64,000 nucleotides of DNA, taken from assembly GCF_026965555.1 (NCBI RefSeq), contig NZ_CP114040.1, positions 8,840,001-8,904,000 on the forward strand, written 5' to 3'. Of the stretch, positions 42,901 to 50,791 are shown piece after piece; the first letter of the stretch is position 1; each line of letters begins with the position of its first letter. The DNA comes from Nannocystis punicea. GTDB lineage: Bacteria; Myxococcota_A; Polyangia; Nannocystales; Nannocystaceae. A program made the position numbers and the translations under genes. The notes beneath the pieces were generated by a model. That model was not told the origin of the DNA. It saw only the letters and a list, made by a program, of their open reading frames with translations, and did no database searches.

Positions 42901-45117
42901 GCCGTCCGGCGCGGCGAAGATCGTCGAACCACCGCGCACCGCCACGTTCGTGACGACGAGCGGCGAGTCGCCCACGTTGCGCACCGTGACCGTCAGGTCG
43001 GTCGGCGGGGAACCGCCGAGCGGGACCGTGGCGAACACCAGCGCGCCCGGTTGCACGTCCAGGATCGGGCCGATGCACTTGCCGGTCACGCGGCCGAGGA
43101 CCGCCCCTCCCGGGTCGTTCGACGCGAACCGGAGCTCGCTCGTGAAGCTACCCCGCCCCGGCGGCTTCAGCCGGACGGTGAAGGTCCGCGCCTCGTCCTT
43201 GGCGATCCCGCGCATCGCCGTGAACGTCGGCTCGAACCGCTCGGCGTCGCCGCCCTGCAGCACCACGTCGAGGACGTCGAGCAGCGAGCCGTCGTCACCG
43301 ACGTTGCGCACCGTCACCTGCGCCATCGTGGACTTGTCGGTCTCGCCGTGGAGCAGGACGATGTCGGTGAAGGCGATCGCGTCCACCTCGAGCTGCGGCC
43401 GCAGGCCCGTCCCCGTCAGCGAGACAGAGTTGTCGAGGTGATCGGTGTCGGTGGACGGGAACGTCAGCGCCGCGCGACGCTTTCCTCGATCGCCGGGTCT
43501 GAAGGCCAGCGGGAGCGCTCGACTCTGCCCCGGCGAGAGGGTCCATGCGACCTGCAAGTCGATGTTCGTCCCGAAGTCGCTCGCGTGCGGGCCTCCGGGC
43601 GCGAACGGCCCCACCGTGAGCGGCGCCGTGCCGATGTTCGCCAGCACGAGCTGCTGCGGCTGTCCGCTCGTCTTGCCGATCGTGACCCCGCCGAAATCGT
43701 CGATCGGACCGATCGCCAGCCGCGGGCGGATGCCGACCCCGACCACGCGGACGTCGACCAGCGGCCGCGCCGGATCGTTCGACGCCACCTGCACCACGTC
43801 TTCCTCGTCGCCCTCGAGCGTCGGCGTGTAGCGGACCAGCGCTCGCGTCGATTCGCCGGGCGCGAGGCGCGTCCTCTCCGCGGAGCCCGGCTTGAACGCC
43901 GCGGCCTCGACCAGGCCCCGCAGCCGCAACGGCGCCTCGCCCACGTTGGTGATCCGCAACCACTTCGTCCCCGCCCCGTCGAGGAGGACGGAGCCGAACA
44001 GCAGCGCCTCGTCGACCTGGATCTGCGGGGAGATCCCGCGCCCGCGCAGGTCGATCGTGACGGAGGGCCGCAGCGGATCGTCGCAGTCGACGACGAGCTG
44101 CGCGGTGCGGACGCCGTCCTGCGTCGGGTGGCAGCGGACCCGCACCACGGCTCGACCGCCGACGGCGACCGTGGAGCCGTCGGCCGGCGCGGCGACGATG
44201 GTGAAATCGTGGGTGGGCGCCGCGAACGCGATGCGGTCGAGCACGAGCACGTCGCTGCCGACGTTGTCGATGGCGACGGCGAGCGGCTCCTCCTCCTCCT
44301 CCGAATCCTCGTCCTGGCGCTCTCGCACCACCGTGTCGAAGTCGAGCAGGGTCATCGTAGCGATCGCCGGCGCGACGACGTCGATCCAGCAGGTGGCGCG
44401 ATCGGTCCCGTTCGGCGTGGTGTAGTCGACCCGGACCTGCGTCGAGCCCCGCGCCAATCCATCGACCGTGAGGGTGTCGTGATGGACGACGGTCTGCACG
44501 ACGCCCATGACCCAGCCGCCCGCACCGCGCCACACGTATTGACCGCCGTCGGGATAGCCGACCGCGTGGAGCGTCGCCGACGGCGCCGCGCCGCCGTGCC
44601 GCGGCAAGCGGAGCCGCACCCGCGGCGACTCCCGAATGTACACGACGACGGGCATGACGATCCGCCGCTTCCGCTTCCGGACACACGGGATCACGCCGTC
44701 GGGCGGCACCTGCGGCAGGCCGTCGGCCCGCTTGTACACCTCCTCGATCTTGCGCTTCACCCCGAGCGAGACCTGGCTCCCGGAGCTCGAGCCCTTGACC
44801 TCGCCCAGCAGCGCCGGCAGCCGATGCTCGTCCTCCAGGTCCTCGCGCTGCAAGGTCTCGGCGGCCCACGGATAGCGCGGGTCGGTGTCGAAGCCGCGGC
44901 CGAGCCCGTTCATGAAGGCGATGTACCGGCCGATGTCCTGACAATTCACGAGCCCGTACTGGTTCGACTTCTTCGTCCCGGTCTGCACGACCTCGCGGGC
45001 GACCTCTTCGCTCCCGGGGGCGTCCTTCTCGGGCAAGCTCTCCCGCGCGAACTCGACCAGCTCGCGGTCGTTCTGGCTGTTCAGGGCCTCGAGCTGCACG
45101 GGGCGGATGCGGATCAC
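39970..45117 (-). CDS. Giant protein: ASH/HYDIN repeats, nitrilase-like hydrolase and Cys/His zinc-ribbon-like repeats
   Basis: A 1715-residue protein without an obvious signal peptide. Residues 1-150 are unassigned; about 150-260 are Ig-like. About 265-800 contain six to seven ASH/HYDIN-type beta-sandwich repeats (LRITNVGEAPLRLRG, LVLANIGTAPLTVG, VTVRNVGDSPLVVTN). An acidic run (EDEDSEEEEE-like) lies near 275. About 1035-1400 resemble a carbon-nitrogen hydrolase (nitrilase) domain with all three catalytic positions suggested: Glu in FMAPEFYF, Lys in LLVYKDYVSS, Cys in FGIEVCLDHL. About 1409-1560 hold five or six CxxC/H-type repeats (YQCTTPHQGWSANCSECG, YQCPNNPHWFAGACPKGH), probably zinc-binding. 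Nearby DUF4123-type and Cys-tailed genes hint at an export-linked effector, an inference only. I know no described protein with this order of domains. Confidence 0.8.
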   Translation of the reverse strand: MIRIRPVQLEALNSQNDRELVEFARESLPEKDAPGSEEVAREVVQTGTKKSNQYGLVNCQDIGRYIAFMNGLGRGFDTDPRYPWAAETLQREDLEDEHRLPALLGEVKGSSSGSQVSLGVKRKIEEVYKRADGLPQVPPDGVIPCVRKRKRRIVMPVVVYIRESPRVRLRLPRHGGAAPSATLHAVGYPDGGQYVWRGAGGWVMGVVQTVVHHDTLTVDGLARGSTQVRVDYTTPNGTDRATCWIDVVAPAIATMTLLDFDTVVRERQDEDSEEEEEPLAVAIDNVGSDVLVLDRIAFAAPTHDFTIVAAPADGSTVAVGGRAVVRVRCHPTQDGVRTAQLVVDCDDPLRPSVTIDLRGRGISPQIQVDEALLFGSVLLDGAGTKWLRITNVGEAPLRLRGLVEAAAFKPGSAERTRLAPGESTRALVRYTPTLEGDEEDVVQVASNDPARPLVDVRVVGVGIRPRLAIGPIDDFGGVTIGKTSGQPQQLVLANIGTAPLTVGPFAPGGPHASDFGTNIDLQVAWTLSPGQSRALPLAFRPGDRGKRRAALTFPSTDTDHLDNSVSLTGTGLRPQLEVDAIAFTDIVLLHGETDKSTMAQVTVRNVGDDGSLLDVLDVVLQGGDAERFEPTFTAMRGIAKDEARTFTVRLKPPGRGSFTSELRFASNDPGGAVLGRVTGKCIGPILDVQPGALVFATVPLGGSPPTDLTVTVRNVGDSPLVVTNVAVRGGSTIFAAPDGRPGAPILPQQTATIRVTAAPDSAQALQTGILDIVSTGGLGAVALEASAYDLAVFSATNGTVAPGVTDADFHFTVHDPKGVVTAARIEILHPTKATVIHTLGGLPHAHNVDNAQAWRGDVSDPADHIQGFILHRNTSYTARATITRGTDPPRSKTCTITVAAVGELLVEVVRHDGAAVGGRVTFQLQNMTTTAVTGPYTTQARTGPEREELLVQGLTAAQYTIQILTIHGQPLATYLAAATLKFAPDQAGRTCAKVVVGARATASFSLTQYTHVQFIGFHATPTGTNRTTTTPNVMATYLGEADDREDMIARCEVMKEAMRAAVADTTNVDASATVLKVFMAPEFYFRGQGGGYPNEIVEEIAAQMLAEASQAQYDDWVFVYGTAIGYFKHGDMVKERHNLRITAVAGGPPQRVRVKANPALPSHQKSSVAVCGRIQPGAQTPVRWKLVQGVNSARIWSSTFIAADEYELELLNGSPLLANGAVELVEPLTTEIFNIALVQRGGTSPGGQRDLLVYKDYVSSIDFLGRHHPDVDGDFYGGLNTHLADIHGTGERFILPTAGSIDVYSTDRNPSATGGTSEQNRSGLGGGSLFTMAGINFGIEVCLDHLSARLNTYAGNATPGDAVPQIHLIPSWGMTIAQGPIYTVANGLVFNVDGRTGSPPQAGTFVGNYRCPDHPHHGNLIAGPSPIHCAQQHYECGAGHPHYQTGTHCTRCQAALQQWYQCTTPHQGWSANCSECGAAGTVGGQACPTHPWIAGPGPCSTCATATVDWYQCPNNPHWFAGACPKGHAVAAYPRRMCPTGHPHTEYAAGNCCDCGAALALVQRKLDNNWTNLAAIVTAAAVPDPGGPYAVNDQSVITRTVVTDLTAGRVTSDTTVVTPPGQAPIDIPVAPLPVVAPTTDTGAFSNPRTRTWVSGPLTLTSVTQTVSNTVGTTQTDTTTITTTRTGNVQGQWANLFAQQGSLYIYPVRQLPDAATV

Positions 45118-45336
45118 GGCCGCATGCTACGGCATGCGTCGCAGCAGCTACAACGCCGACCGGCGCGCTCGCACGTCCGGCCCCGCGGCCGCACGGGGGC
45201 GACTCCACGCATTCGTGGATCTTCTCCGCAATGGCCCGAGGGCGAAGCTCCCACCGGGCCGGCTGCGACGATCCCGGAGATCCCCGCGGATCCAGATCGA
45301 CCGTCGCCGGCGCGCCCATGCGAGTATGCTCCCGGC

Positions 45337-45834
45337 ATGCGACTGCGGCTCGGAGAGCACGGAGGGCGATGGCTCGAGCTCGACGACTGGTACGAGCCCG
45401 GCGGCGACGCGCTGCGCTTCGACGACTGCGAGCACGCGCTGCAGCTCCTCGGCGGCCTCCACCAACCGGCCGCGCTGCTCGCCTTGCGAACGCGGCTCGC
45501 CGAGCGCCACCCCGGCGCGCACCGCCTGGACGACGTCGCGGTGCTGCGGCAGATCGCCGAGGCCCTGCACACCGGCGCCCTCGCCGTGCGCGAGCGGGCC
45601 TATCCGCGGTACAGCGCGCGGCTCGAGGTCGAGGTCCTCGCCGCGGCGCGGGTCGTGCTGCCGGCGCCGCCGCCTCGCATCGCCGAGCCGTCGTCGCTGG
45701 AGCCCCTCGCGGCGGCCGGCCCGGAGCCGGCCCCGTTGCCCGCGATCGAGCCCGCCGCGCAGGTCCGGGCGCTGCGGGAGGCCGCCCGCAGCCGCGCTCC
45801 CTTCTGCGAGATCTGCCGGCTCACCGGCTCCTGA
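45337..45834 (+). CDS. Hypothetical protein with C-terminal FCEIC motif
   Basis: A 165-residue soluble protein. Residues 1-85 look globular and mixed alpha/beta (WLELDDWYEPGGDALRF), 90-140 are Pro/Ala-rich and flexible, and the C terminus ends in ALREAARSRAPFCEICRLTGS. Short Ala-rich helices ending in FCEIC or FCEEC occur, as far as I recall, on proteins of contractile secretion loci, but this is not certain. It is divergent from the giant gene (219 bp apart) and convergent with the DUF4123-type gene (37 bp, with a hairpin between). No function is assigned. Confidence 0.65.
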   Translation: MRLRLGEHGGRWLELDDWYEPGGDALRFDDCEHALQLLGGLHQPAALLALRTRLAERHPGAHRLDDVAVLRQIAEALHTGALAVRERAYPRYSARLEVEVLAAARVVLPAPPPRIAEPSSLEPLAAAGPEPAPLPAIEPAAQVRALREAARSRAPFCEICRLTGS

Positions 45835-45848
45835 CGCAGAGTCATAAC

Positions 45849-45864
45849 CTGTCCTGAAGGACAG
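45849..45864. terminator. Palindrome-family hairpin between convergent genes
   Basis: CTGTCC-TGAA-GGACAG, perfect 6-bp arms, centred in the 36-bp gap between the genes ending at 45834 and 45871. Its place supports a two-way 3'-end function for this member of the dispersed family. Confidence 0.6.
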
Positions 45865-45870
45865 CCACGC

Positions 45871-46422
45871 TCACGCCCCCGCGGGCCCGCGCCGCGACTC
45901 GACCGCGAGCTGACCGTGGGCGTCGCGGCGGAACACGTCGACCACCTCTCCCTCCGCTCGGAAGGCGTAGAACGCCTCGATCGGGCCGAAGAACGGCCCC
46001 AGCTCGGCCGGGGTGCAGGTCGGCAGATACGCGGACAGGACCTGCGGATCGTAGAAGCGGAACATCACCTGCCGCGCGTCGGGCAGCTCGACGGTGAGCA
46101 GCCGCCGCAGCTGCTTGCGCACCCGCTGCAGGTCCTCAGGGCCGTGGAGAAAGATCGCCCAGGCCGATCCCCAGGCGACGTCGAGGACCTTTTGCGGCCA
46201 CGGGCGCCACGGATCGAGGCGGACCAGGTGCGGCGCGACCTCGTCGAGCACCGGCTCGCCGCGCTCCTGGAACAGGCTCACGAAGGGCTCCCCGGAGCCC
46301 GCGAGCTCGCGCAGCACCTCGCTCGCGGCCGCCGCGTCGTACACGGCGAACAGCGCCCCGTGATCGGGCCGGCGGTGCCACGGCCCGGGGGCGTAGGTCG
46401 CCAGCGTCCCGGTGTCGCCCAT
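45871..46422 (-). CDS. DUF4123-type adaptor (type VI secretion accessory) protein
   Basis: A 183-residue protein matching the DUF4123/Tap-1 family of chaperones that load effectors onto VgrG spikes of type VI secretion systems. Features are an N-terminal FAVYDAAAASEVLREL, the central SAWAIFLHGPEDLQRVRKQLRRLL and the hallmark FRFYDPQVLSAYLPTCTPAELGPFFGPI. The cargo is normally encoded next door. Here the same-strand neighbour downstream is the giant nitrilase-like gene, and the opposite-strand neighbour is the small Cys-tailed protein. No VgrG, PAAR or sheath genes are in the window, so the link to a secretion system rests on this family alone. Confidence 0.75.
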   Translation of the reverse strand: MGDTGTLATYAPGPWHRRPDHGALFAVYDAAAASEVLRELAGSGEPFVSLFQERGEPVLDEVAPHLVRLDPWRPWPQKVLDVAWGSAWAIFLHGPEDLQRVRKQLRRLLTVELPDARQVMFRFYDPQVLSAYLPTCTPAELGPFFGPIEAFYAFRAEGEVVDVFRRDAHGQLAVESRRGPAGA

Positions 46423-46625
46423 CCGCCGCAGCTTATGCGAAGCCGACGCGGCCTGTCACGCGCAGCCGTGAGCGGTCGCGAACGCGCCTCACGTCGCCCC
46501 GCGAGCCGGAGGCATCGCCTCCCCGCCGAGGCTGGGGTCGTGCGGTCCGCCGCGAAAGCGCCGGCCGCCGCACGCTTGCCCGCGCCCGCGGACCCCGGCC
46601 CGTGAGCGCGTGCTAGGATGACCCC

Positions 46626-47876
46626 ATGTCCGCTCGCCGGCTCGCCCTCGCCTGCTCGCTCGCGGGCGCGTGCACCCCCCTGTCACCTGGCCTCGAGGAC
46701 ATGGAGGAGCCGGCCCCGAGCGAGGTCGGACCTGTCCCCAAGGACAGCGACCACTCGGGCCGGACGCTCCAGCTGGCCGCGGTCTCCGACGGCCCGTTGA
46801 CGGTCACCCCGCTGGCCGACCGCGGCGTCGCGGTGTACGGCCCCGGCGTGCTCGCGCTGGCCCTCGGCGGCGGCCCGCTGGAGAGCGACGGCGATTGGCT
46901 GCGCGGCTGGCCGCACCAATGGGTGTTCGCCGTGGGCGGGCGCTGGCCCGACCGCGCGTTCCTCTCCGCGATCACGGAGATGAGCCGCACCGGCATGACG
47001 TACTCGGTCCGAAGCTGGCGACGCCGCGCGTGGGTCGAGTCGCCGCCGCCCGGCGCCGCGAAGATGCTCGAGTTCTACAGCGACTTCGCCGTCGCCTCCG
47101 ACGGCGCGCTGCTCGGCCTGCGCGGGTACACCCCGCCGATGTTCGGCGAGGGCGCCGGCGACGACGCCTCGCGGCGGGTGACGATCGATCGCCTCGACGA
47201 CGGGTCGCCGCCGCCGTGGCCGCCGCTGCCGCACGGGCGCGGCGCGGAGCAACTGTTGACATTCGCCGACGGCTCGATCGTCGTCGTCGGCATCGACCCC
47301 TCGTTCTCGCCCTCGCTGCACCGCTGGTCGCCGGGCGGGCGCAAGTGGGTCGAGCTGCCGCGGCCGCCCGAGCGCGGCCGGCCGGAGGTCGGCGACGGCC
47401 CCGCGGTCATCGTCGGCCGCGACCCGGCCCGGCTGTACGCGCATCGCTGCCTCGCCGATGCGCAGCCGGCCCTCGATCGCCTGTCCGAAAGGACATGGAA
47501 GCCCTTCCCCCAGCCGCCGGGCGGCTGCATCACCTCGCTGGCCGAGGCGCCCGACGGGACGCTATGGCTGGTCAACAAGCGCGGCCTGTTCCGCCGCCGC
47601 CCGGGCCCCGAGTCGACCCTTTGGGAGGCGGTCCCCCTCGAGCCGGTCGAGGTGCCCGGCAAGCCGGTCGCGCAGGTGCCCGGCGGCCCCGAGCTGCCGC
47701 CCCCGGGGCCCGAGCCGCTGTCGCCGCAGCAGGTGCTGGCCCTCGATCGCGGCGAGCTGTGGCTGGTCGCCACGGTCGGCGACCCGCACACGATGCCGCC
47801 GCGCCAGGTGGTCCTGACCACCCGCATGGTGATCTTGCCGCTGGTCCTGCGCCCTCTGTCCAAATGGTCAGGTTGA
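46626..47876 (+). CDS. Hypothetical lipoprotein, probable beta-propeller
   Basis: A 416-residue lipoprotein with signal MSARRLALACSLAGAC (lipobox LAGAC). The mature part alternates strands and turns (LTFADGSIVVVG, SLAEAPDGTLWLVN) as in six- or seven-bladed propellers, but no family is named. Two perfect palindrome-family elements lie within the coding region, at 46732-46747 (encoding VPKDS) and 47481-47497 (encoding LSERTW), without breaking the frame, which shows that the family can occupy coding sequence. ATG 46626 starts the signal. Confidence 0.72.
   Translation: MSARRLALACSLAGACTPLSPGLEDMEEPAPSEVGPVPKDSDHSGRTLQLAAVSDGPLTVTPLADRGVAVYGPGVLALALGGGPLESDGDWLRGWPHQWVFAVGGRWPDRAFLSAITEMSRTGMTYSVRSWRRRAWVESPPPGAAKMLEFYSDFAVASDGALLGLRGYTPPMFGEGAGDDASRRVTIDRLDDGSPPPWPPLPHGRGAEQLLTFADGSIVVVGIDPSFSPSLHRWSPGGRKWVELPRPPERGRPEVGDGPAVIVGRDPARLYAHRCLADAQPALDRLSERTWKPFPQPPGGCITSLAEAPDGTLWLVNKRGLFRRRPGPESTLWEAVPLEPVEVPGKPVAQVPGGPELPPPGPEPLSPQQVLALDRGELWLVATVGDPHTMPPRQVVLTTRMVILPLVLRPLSKWSG
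46732..46747. repeat. Palindrome-family element inside a coding region
   Basis: CTGTCC-CCAA-GGACAG, perfect 6-bp arms, in the first 45 codons of the lipoprotein gene, in the linker after the lipobox. Confidence 0.6.
47481..47497. repeat. Palindrome-family element inside a coding region
   Basis: CTGTCC-GAAA-GGACATG, arms of 6 bp with one end mismatch, GNRA-type loop. Read in frame as LSERTW of the lipoprotein. Confidence 0.65.
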
Positions 47877-48229
47877 TTCAAAGGCCCCCGATCGCTCGTG
47901 TCCTTCGCGCCCCAGGTCGCGCGATCGCTCGACGCGGTGGACACGAAGTGCACCGCGCGCCGGCCCGCTCCGAACAGCCGCGCTGATTGACGACCTCCGA
48001 GCGCTCCTGTCACCCGCGCCGCGGGTCGCGCGACGGCGGCGCGAGCTCGACAGCAGCGTCCTGGCACACGCCCCTGGCCTCGACGGCGAGCGTTCGCAGT
48101 CATGGATCGCCCGCCTCGCCGGCGAATGATTCACATGTCCGATAGGACATGCCCTCGTGGTCATGTAAACATTCACCGCTCGGAACAGACAGACGCCGGC
48201 TCCGGCCAGCGAGCCGCGCCACCCTCGCC
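47877..48229. other. Intergenic region, 353 bp
   Basis: It lies between the convergent lipoprotein and citrate synthase genes. No gene is visible. It holds the palindrome-family hairpin 48134-48151 with an additional GGTCATGT arm shortly after it. Confidence 0.5.
48134..48151. repeat. Palindrome-family hairpin
   Basis: CATGTCC-GATA-GGACATG, perfect 7-bp arms, in the gap between convergent genes. Confidence 0.75.
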
Positions 48230-49324
48230 TCAGGCCTGCGGCGCCGGGCCGACGTAGCGGGACGCCGGGCGGATCAGGCGGCCGGTCGCGCGTTGCTCGA
48301 GCACGTGGGCGCACCAGCCGGCGACGCGACCGGCGGCGAACGTCGGCGAGAACGCGGCGCGGTCGAGGCCGACCGCGTCGAGCAGCACCGCCGTGTAGAA
48401 CTCGACGTTCGCGGCCAGCGGGCGGTCGGGGTACTTCGCCCGCAGGGCGCCCTCGGCCACCCGCTCGACCGCGCGGGCCAGCGCCAGGCGGCCGTTCGCC
48501 AGCCCCGCTTGCTCGAGCCGCGCCAGCGCGCCCTCGAGCACCGCCGCTCGCGGATCGCGGACGCGGTAGATCCGGTGGCCCATCCCCATGATCCGCCGGC
48601 CCGCGGCCAGCTCCGCCTCGATCCACTGCGCGGCGCGGGCGGGCTCGCCGATCTCGTCGAGCATGTCGAGCACCGGCCCCGGGGCGCCGCCGTGGAGCGG
48701 CCCCTTGAGCGCACCGATCGCCGCCACGATCGCCGACACCGCGTCCGAGCCGGTCGACGCCACCACCCGGGCGGCGAAGGTCGACGCGTTCATGCCGTGG
48801 TCCGCGACCGTCACGAGGTAGGTCTCCAGGCCGGCCACGCGCGCCGGATCGGGCAGCTCCCCGGTGAGCATGCGCAGGGTATCGGCCGCGTGCGACAGCT
48901 CGGGATCGGGCGCGAGCGGCCGCCCACCGGCCCGGGTGCGGGCCCACGCGGCGGCGTACACCGCCACCGCGCCGGTCAGCCGCGCCGGCGCGTCGAAGCC
49001 GTCCTCCGCCGTCAGGCGGGCCGTCGCGGCCCGCAGCGCGTCCATGCCGTCGACGAAGCGCGGCAGCTCGTCGGCCTCGAGCTGCTCGAACGCCCGCACC
49101 CGGCCCTCCGCCAGGGCGCGGCGGATCGCCGCGAGCGCCTCGCCCTGCGGCAGCGCGCCCGTCCACAGCAGCCCCGCGGTCGCCTCGAACGAGGTCGCGC
49201 CGGCCAGCCGCTCGATGTCGTGGCCCTCGACCACGAGCCGCCCGCGCTCGCCGTCGACCTCGCTGAGCCGCGTATCCGCCACCACCACGCCGTCCAGACC
49301 GCTCCTCGTCGCCGTCGAGTCCAT
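48230..49324 (-). CDS. Citrate/2-methylcitrate synthase family protein
   Basis: A 364-residue citrate-synthase-fold enzyme. The two catalytic histidines are in GPLHGGAPG and GMGHRIYRVRDPR. The position of the usual catalytic Asp (NxDFY) is NVEFYT, a Glu variant found in some shorter bacterial members. ATG 49324 has AGGAGG seven bases upstream. It faces an HTH-fused homologue across a 97-bp gap containing a perfect palindrome. Family knowledge: such short synthases condense acetyl- or propionyl-CoA with oxaloacetate. Whether it is the main citrate synthase, or works only with the partner, cannot be told. Confidence 0.85.
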   Translation of the reverse strand: MDSTATRSGLDGVVVADTRLSEVDGERGRLVVEGHDIERLAGATSFEATAGLLWTGALPQGEALAAIRRALAEGRVRAFEQLEADELPRFVDGMDALRAATARLTAEDGFDAPARLTGAVAVYAAAWARTRAGGRPLAPDPELSHAADTLRMLTGELPDPARVAGLETYLVTVADHGMNASTFAARVVASTGSDAVSAIVAAIGALKGPLHGGAPGPVLDMLDEIGEPARAAQWIEAELAAGRRIMGMGHRIYRVRDPRAAVLEGALARLEQAGLANGRLALARAVERVAEGALRAKYPDRPLAANVEFYTAVLLDAVGLDRAAFSPTFAAGRVAGWCAHVLEQRATGRLIRPASRYVGPAPQA

Positions 49325-49361
49325 GCAGTGCCTCCTGGCCTGGAGATTGATGCCGCCGGGG

Positions 49362-49375
49362 ACGTTGATCAACGT
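49362..49375. promoter_or_regulatory. Palindromic operator between divergent citrate synthase genes
   Basis: ACGTTGATCAACGT is a perfect 14-bp palindrome, followed at once by another TTGATT half (49375-49380). It lies in the middle of the 97-bp gap, 37 bp from one start and 46 bp from the other, as expected for a site bound by the HTH part of the neighbouring synthase. Confidence 0.6.
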
Positions 49376-49421
49376 TGATTCGACAATCCACCATTCGCTT
49401 GATAATTCACGCTCTGCGATC

Positions 49422-50681
49422 ATGACCGAAGGCCGCGAGGACCCCCACCACGAGGGCGCCGAATTCGTGAGCGGCAAGGAGGCCGCCGCGCTGCTCGGCG
49501 TCAAGCGCGAGACGCTCTACGCCTACGCCAGCCGCGGCCTCGTGCGCAGCGAGCCGGGCGGGGCCGGGCGGGAGCGCCGCTACAGCCGCGACGACCTCGA
49601 GCGGCTCAAGGCCCGCCGCGACGCCCGGTCGGGCCACGGTCCGGTGGCCGCGGGGGCGCTGCGCTGGGGCGAGCCGGTGCTCGAGTCGGCGTTGACGGCG
49701 ATCGAGGCCACGGGCCCGCGCTACCGCGGTCGACCGGCGGTCCTGCTGGCGGAGGCCGCCTCGTTCGAGGCGGTCGCCGAGCTGTTGTGGTCGGGCGTGC
49801 TGCCCGAGCGGCCGCCGCGGTGGTCCGTCGCCGGCCTCGGCGTGCGGCTCGCCTCGCTGACCGCCCTGTTGCCCGAGGGGGCGCCGCCGCTCGTCACGCT
49901 CGCGCTCGCGGTCCCGGCTCTCGCCGCGGCCGACCCCGACCGCTTCAACCCCGCGCCGGCGCCCGAGCTCGTCCGGGCCCGCGCCCTCATCGTCCGCATG
50001 GCCGCGCTGGCCGGGGCCGGCCTCGACGTCGAGCAGGTCCGGCCCGCGCTCGCCGAGGCCGACGTAGCCGGCGCCCTGCTGGTCTCGCTCGGCGCCCCCG
50101 CGACCGCGCGCGCCCGCCAGGTCATGGGCCGCGCCCTCGTCCTCTCCGCCGACCACGAGCTCAACGCCTCCGCCTTCGCCGTGCGCGTCGCCGCCTCCGC
50201 CGGCGCCGACCTGTACGCCTGCGTCTGCGCCGGCCTGGCCACCCTGTCCGGCCCGCGCCACGGCGGCATGGCCGATCGCGTCGAGGCGCTCGTCACCGAG
50301 GTCGGCAAGCCCGAGCGCGCGCGCGCGGTCGTGCAGGAGCGAGCCCGCCGCGGCGAGGAGATTCCGGGCTTCGGCCACCCGCTCTATCCCGACGGCGATC
50401 CCCGGGCCGCGGCGCTGCTGGCCGCGGCCGTCGAGCACGCGCCGAGGAGCCCGCGGGTCCGCACGATCCACGCCATCGCCTGTGCCATGCGCGACGCGGG
50501 CCGCGAGCGCCCCAACTTCGACGTCGGCCTGGTCGCCCTCGGCGCGGCCCTCGGCCTGCCCCCGCGCACCACCGTCGCCATCTTCGCCGTCGGCCGCGCC
50601 GCCGGCTGGCTGGCCCACGCCTTCGAACAACGCGCCGCCGGCTTCCTCCTGCGCCCGCGCGCACGCTACGTCGGACCGTGA
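49422..50681 (+). CDS. Citrate synthase fused to an N-terminal MerR/excisionase-like HTH
   Basis: A 419-residue protein. Residues about 13-65 form a winged helix-turn-helix of the MerR/excisionase kind (VSGKEAAALLGVKRETLYAY, GRERRYSRDDLERLK). Residues about 75-419 are a citrate-synthase fold with LSGPRHGGMAD and GFGHPLYPDGDPR holding the two catalytic His, and PNFDVG giving the Asp. Enzymes with an HTH attached are known beside shorter citrate synthases in several proteobacteria and may be regulators that sense acyl-CoA or oxaloacetate. The divergent layout and the palindrome at 49362-49375 fit that idea. ATG 49422 is the first start of the frame with a proper N terminus. Confidence 0.86.
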   Translation: MTEGREDPHHEGAEFVSGKEAAALLGVKRETLYAYASRGLVRSEPGGAGRERRYSRDDLERLKARRDARSGHGPVAAGALRWGEPVLESALTAIEATGPRYRGRPAVLLAEAASFEAVAELLWSGVLPERPPRWSVAGLGVRLASLTALLPEGAPPLVTLALAVPALAAADPDRFNPAPAPELVRARALIVRMAALAGAGLDVEQVRPALAEADVAGALLVSLGAPATARARQVMGRALVLSADHELNASAFAVRVAASAGADLYACVCAGLATLSGPRHGGMADRVEALVTEVGKPERARAVVQERARRGEEIPGFGHPLYPDGDPRAAALLAAAVEHAPRSPRVRTIHAIACAMRDAGRERPNFDVGLVALGAALGLPPRTTVAIFAVGRAAGWLAHAFEQRAAGFLLRPRARYVGP

Positions 50682-50791
50682 TCGCCGGCGCGCAACTCGG
50701 CGTCACGCCGCGAATCCTCCGAGGATGCGCCTCATGGTGATTCTTGAGCGCTGGGGACAGGCCGCTCCTGCGCGTCGCCAGGGGCCCTCGT

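Noticed and set aside
39928..45336. Very long open frame on the plus strand opposite the giant gene
   Set aside because: It is the shadow of the minus-strand gene: composition is Arg/Pro-rich with no domain. Only its last part, from 45337, is a real gene.
45871..46422. A complete type VI secretion cluster
   Set aside because: Only a DUF4123-type adaptor is present; no VgrG, PAAR, Hcp, sheath or ATPase genes are in the window.
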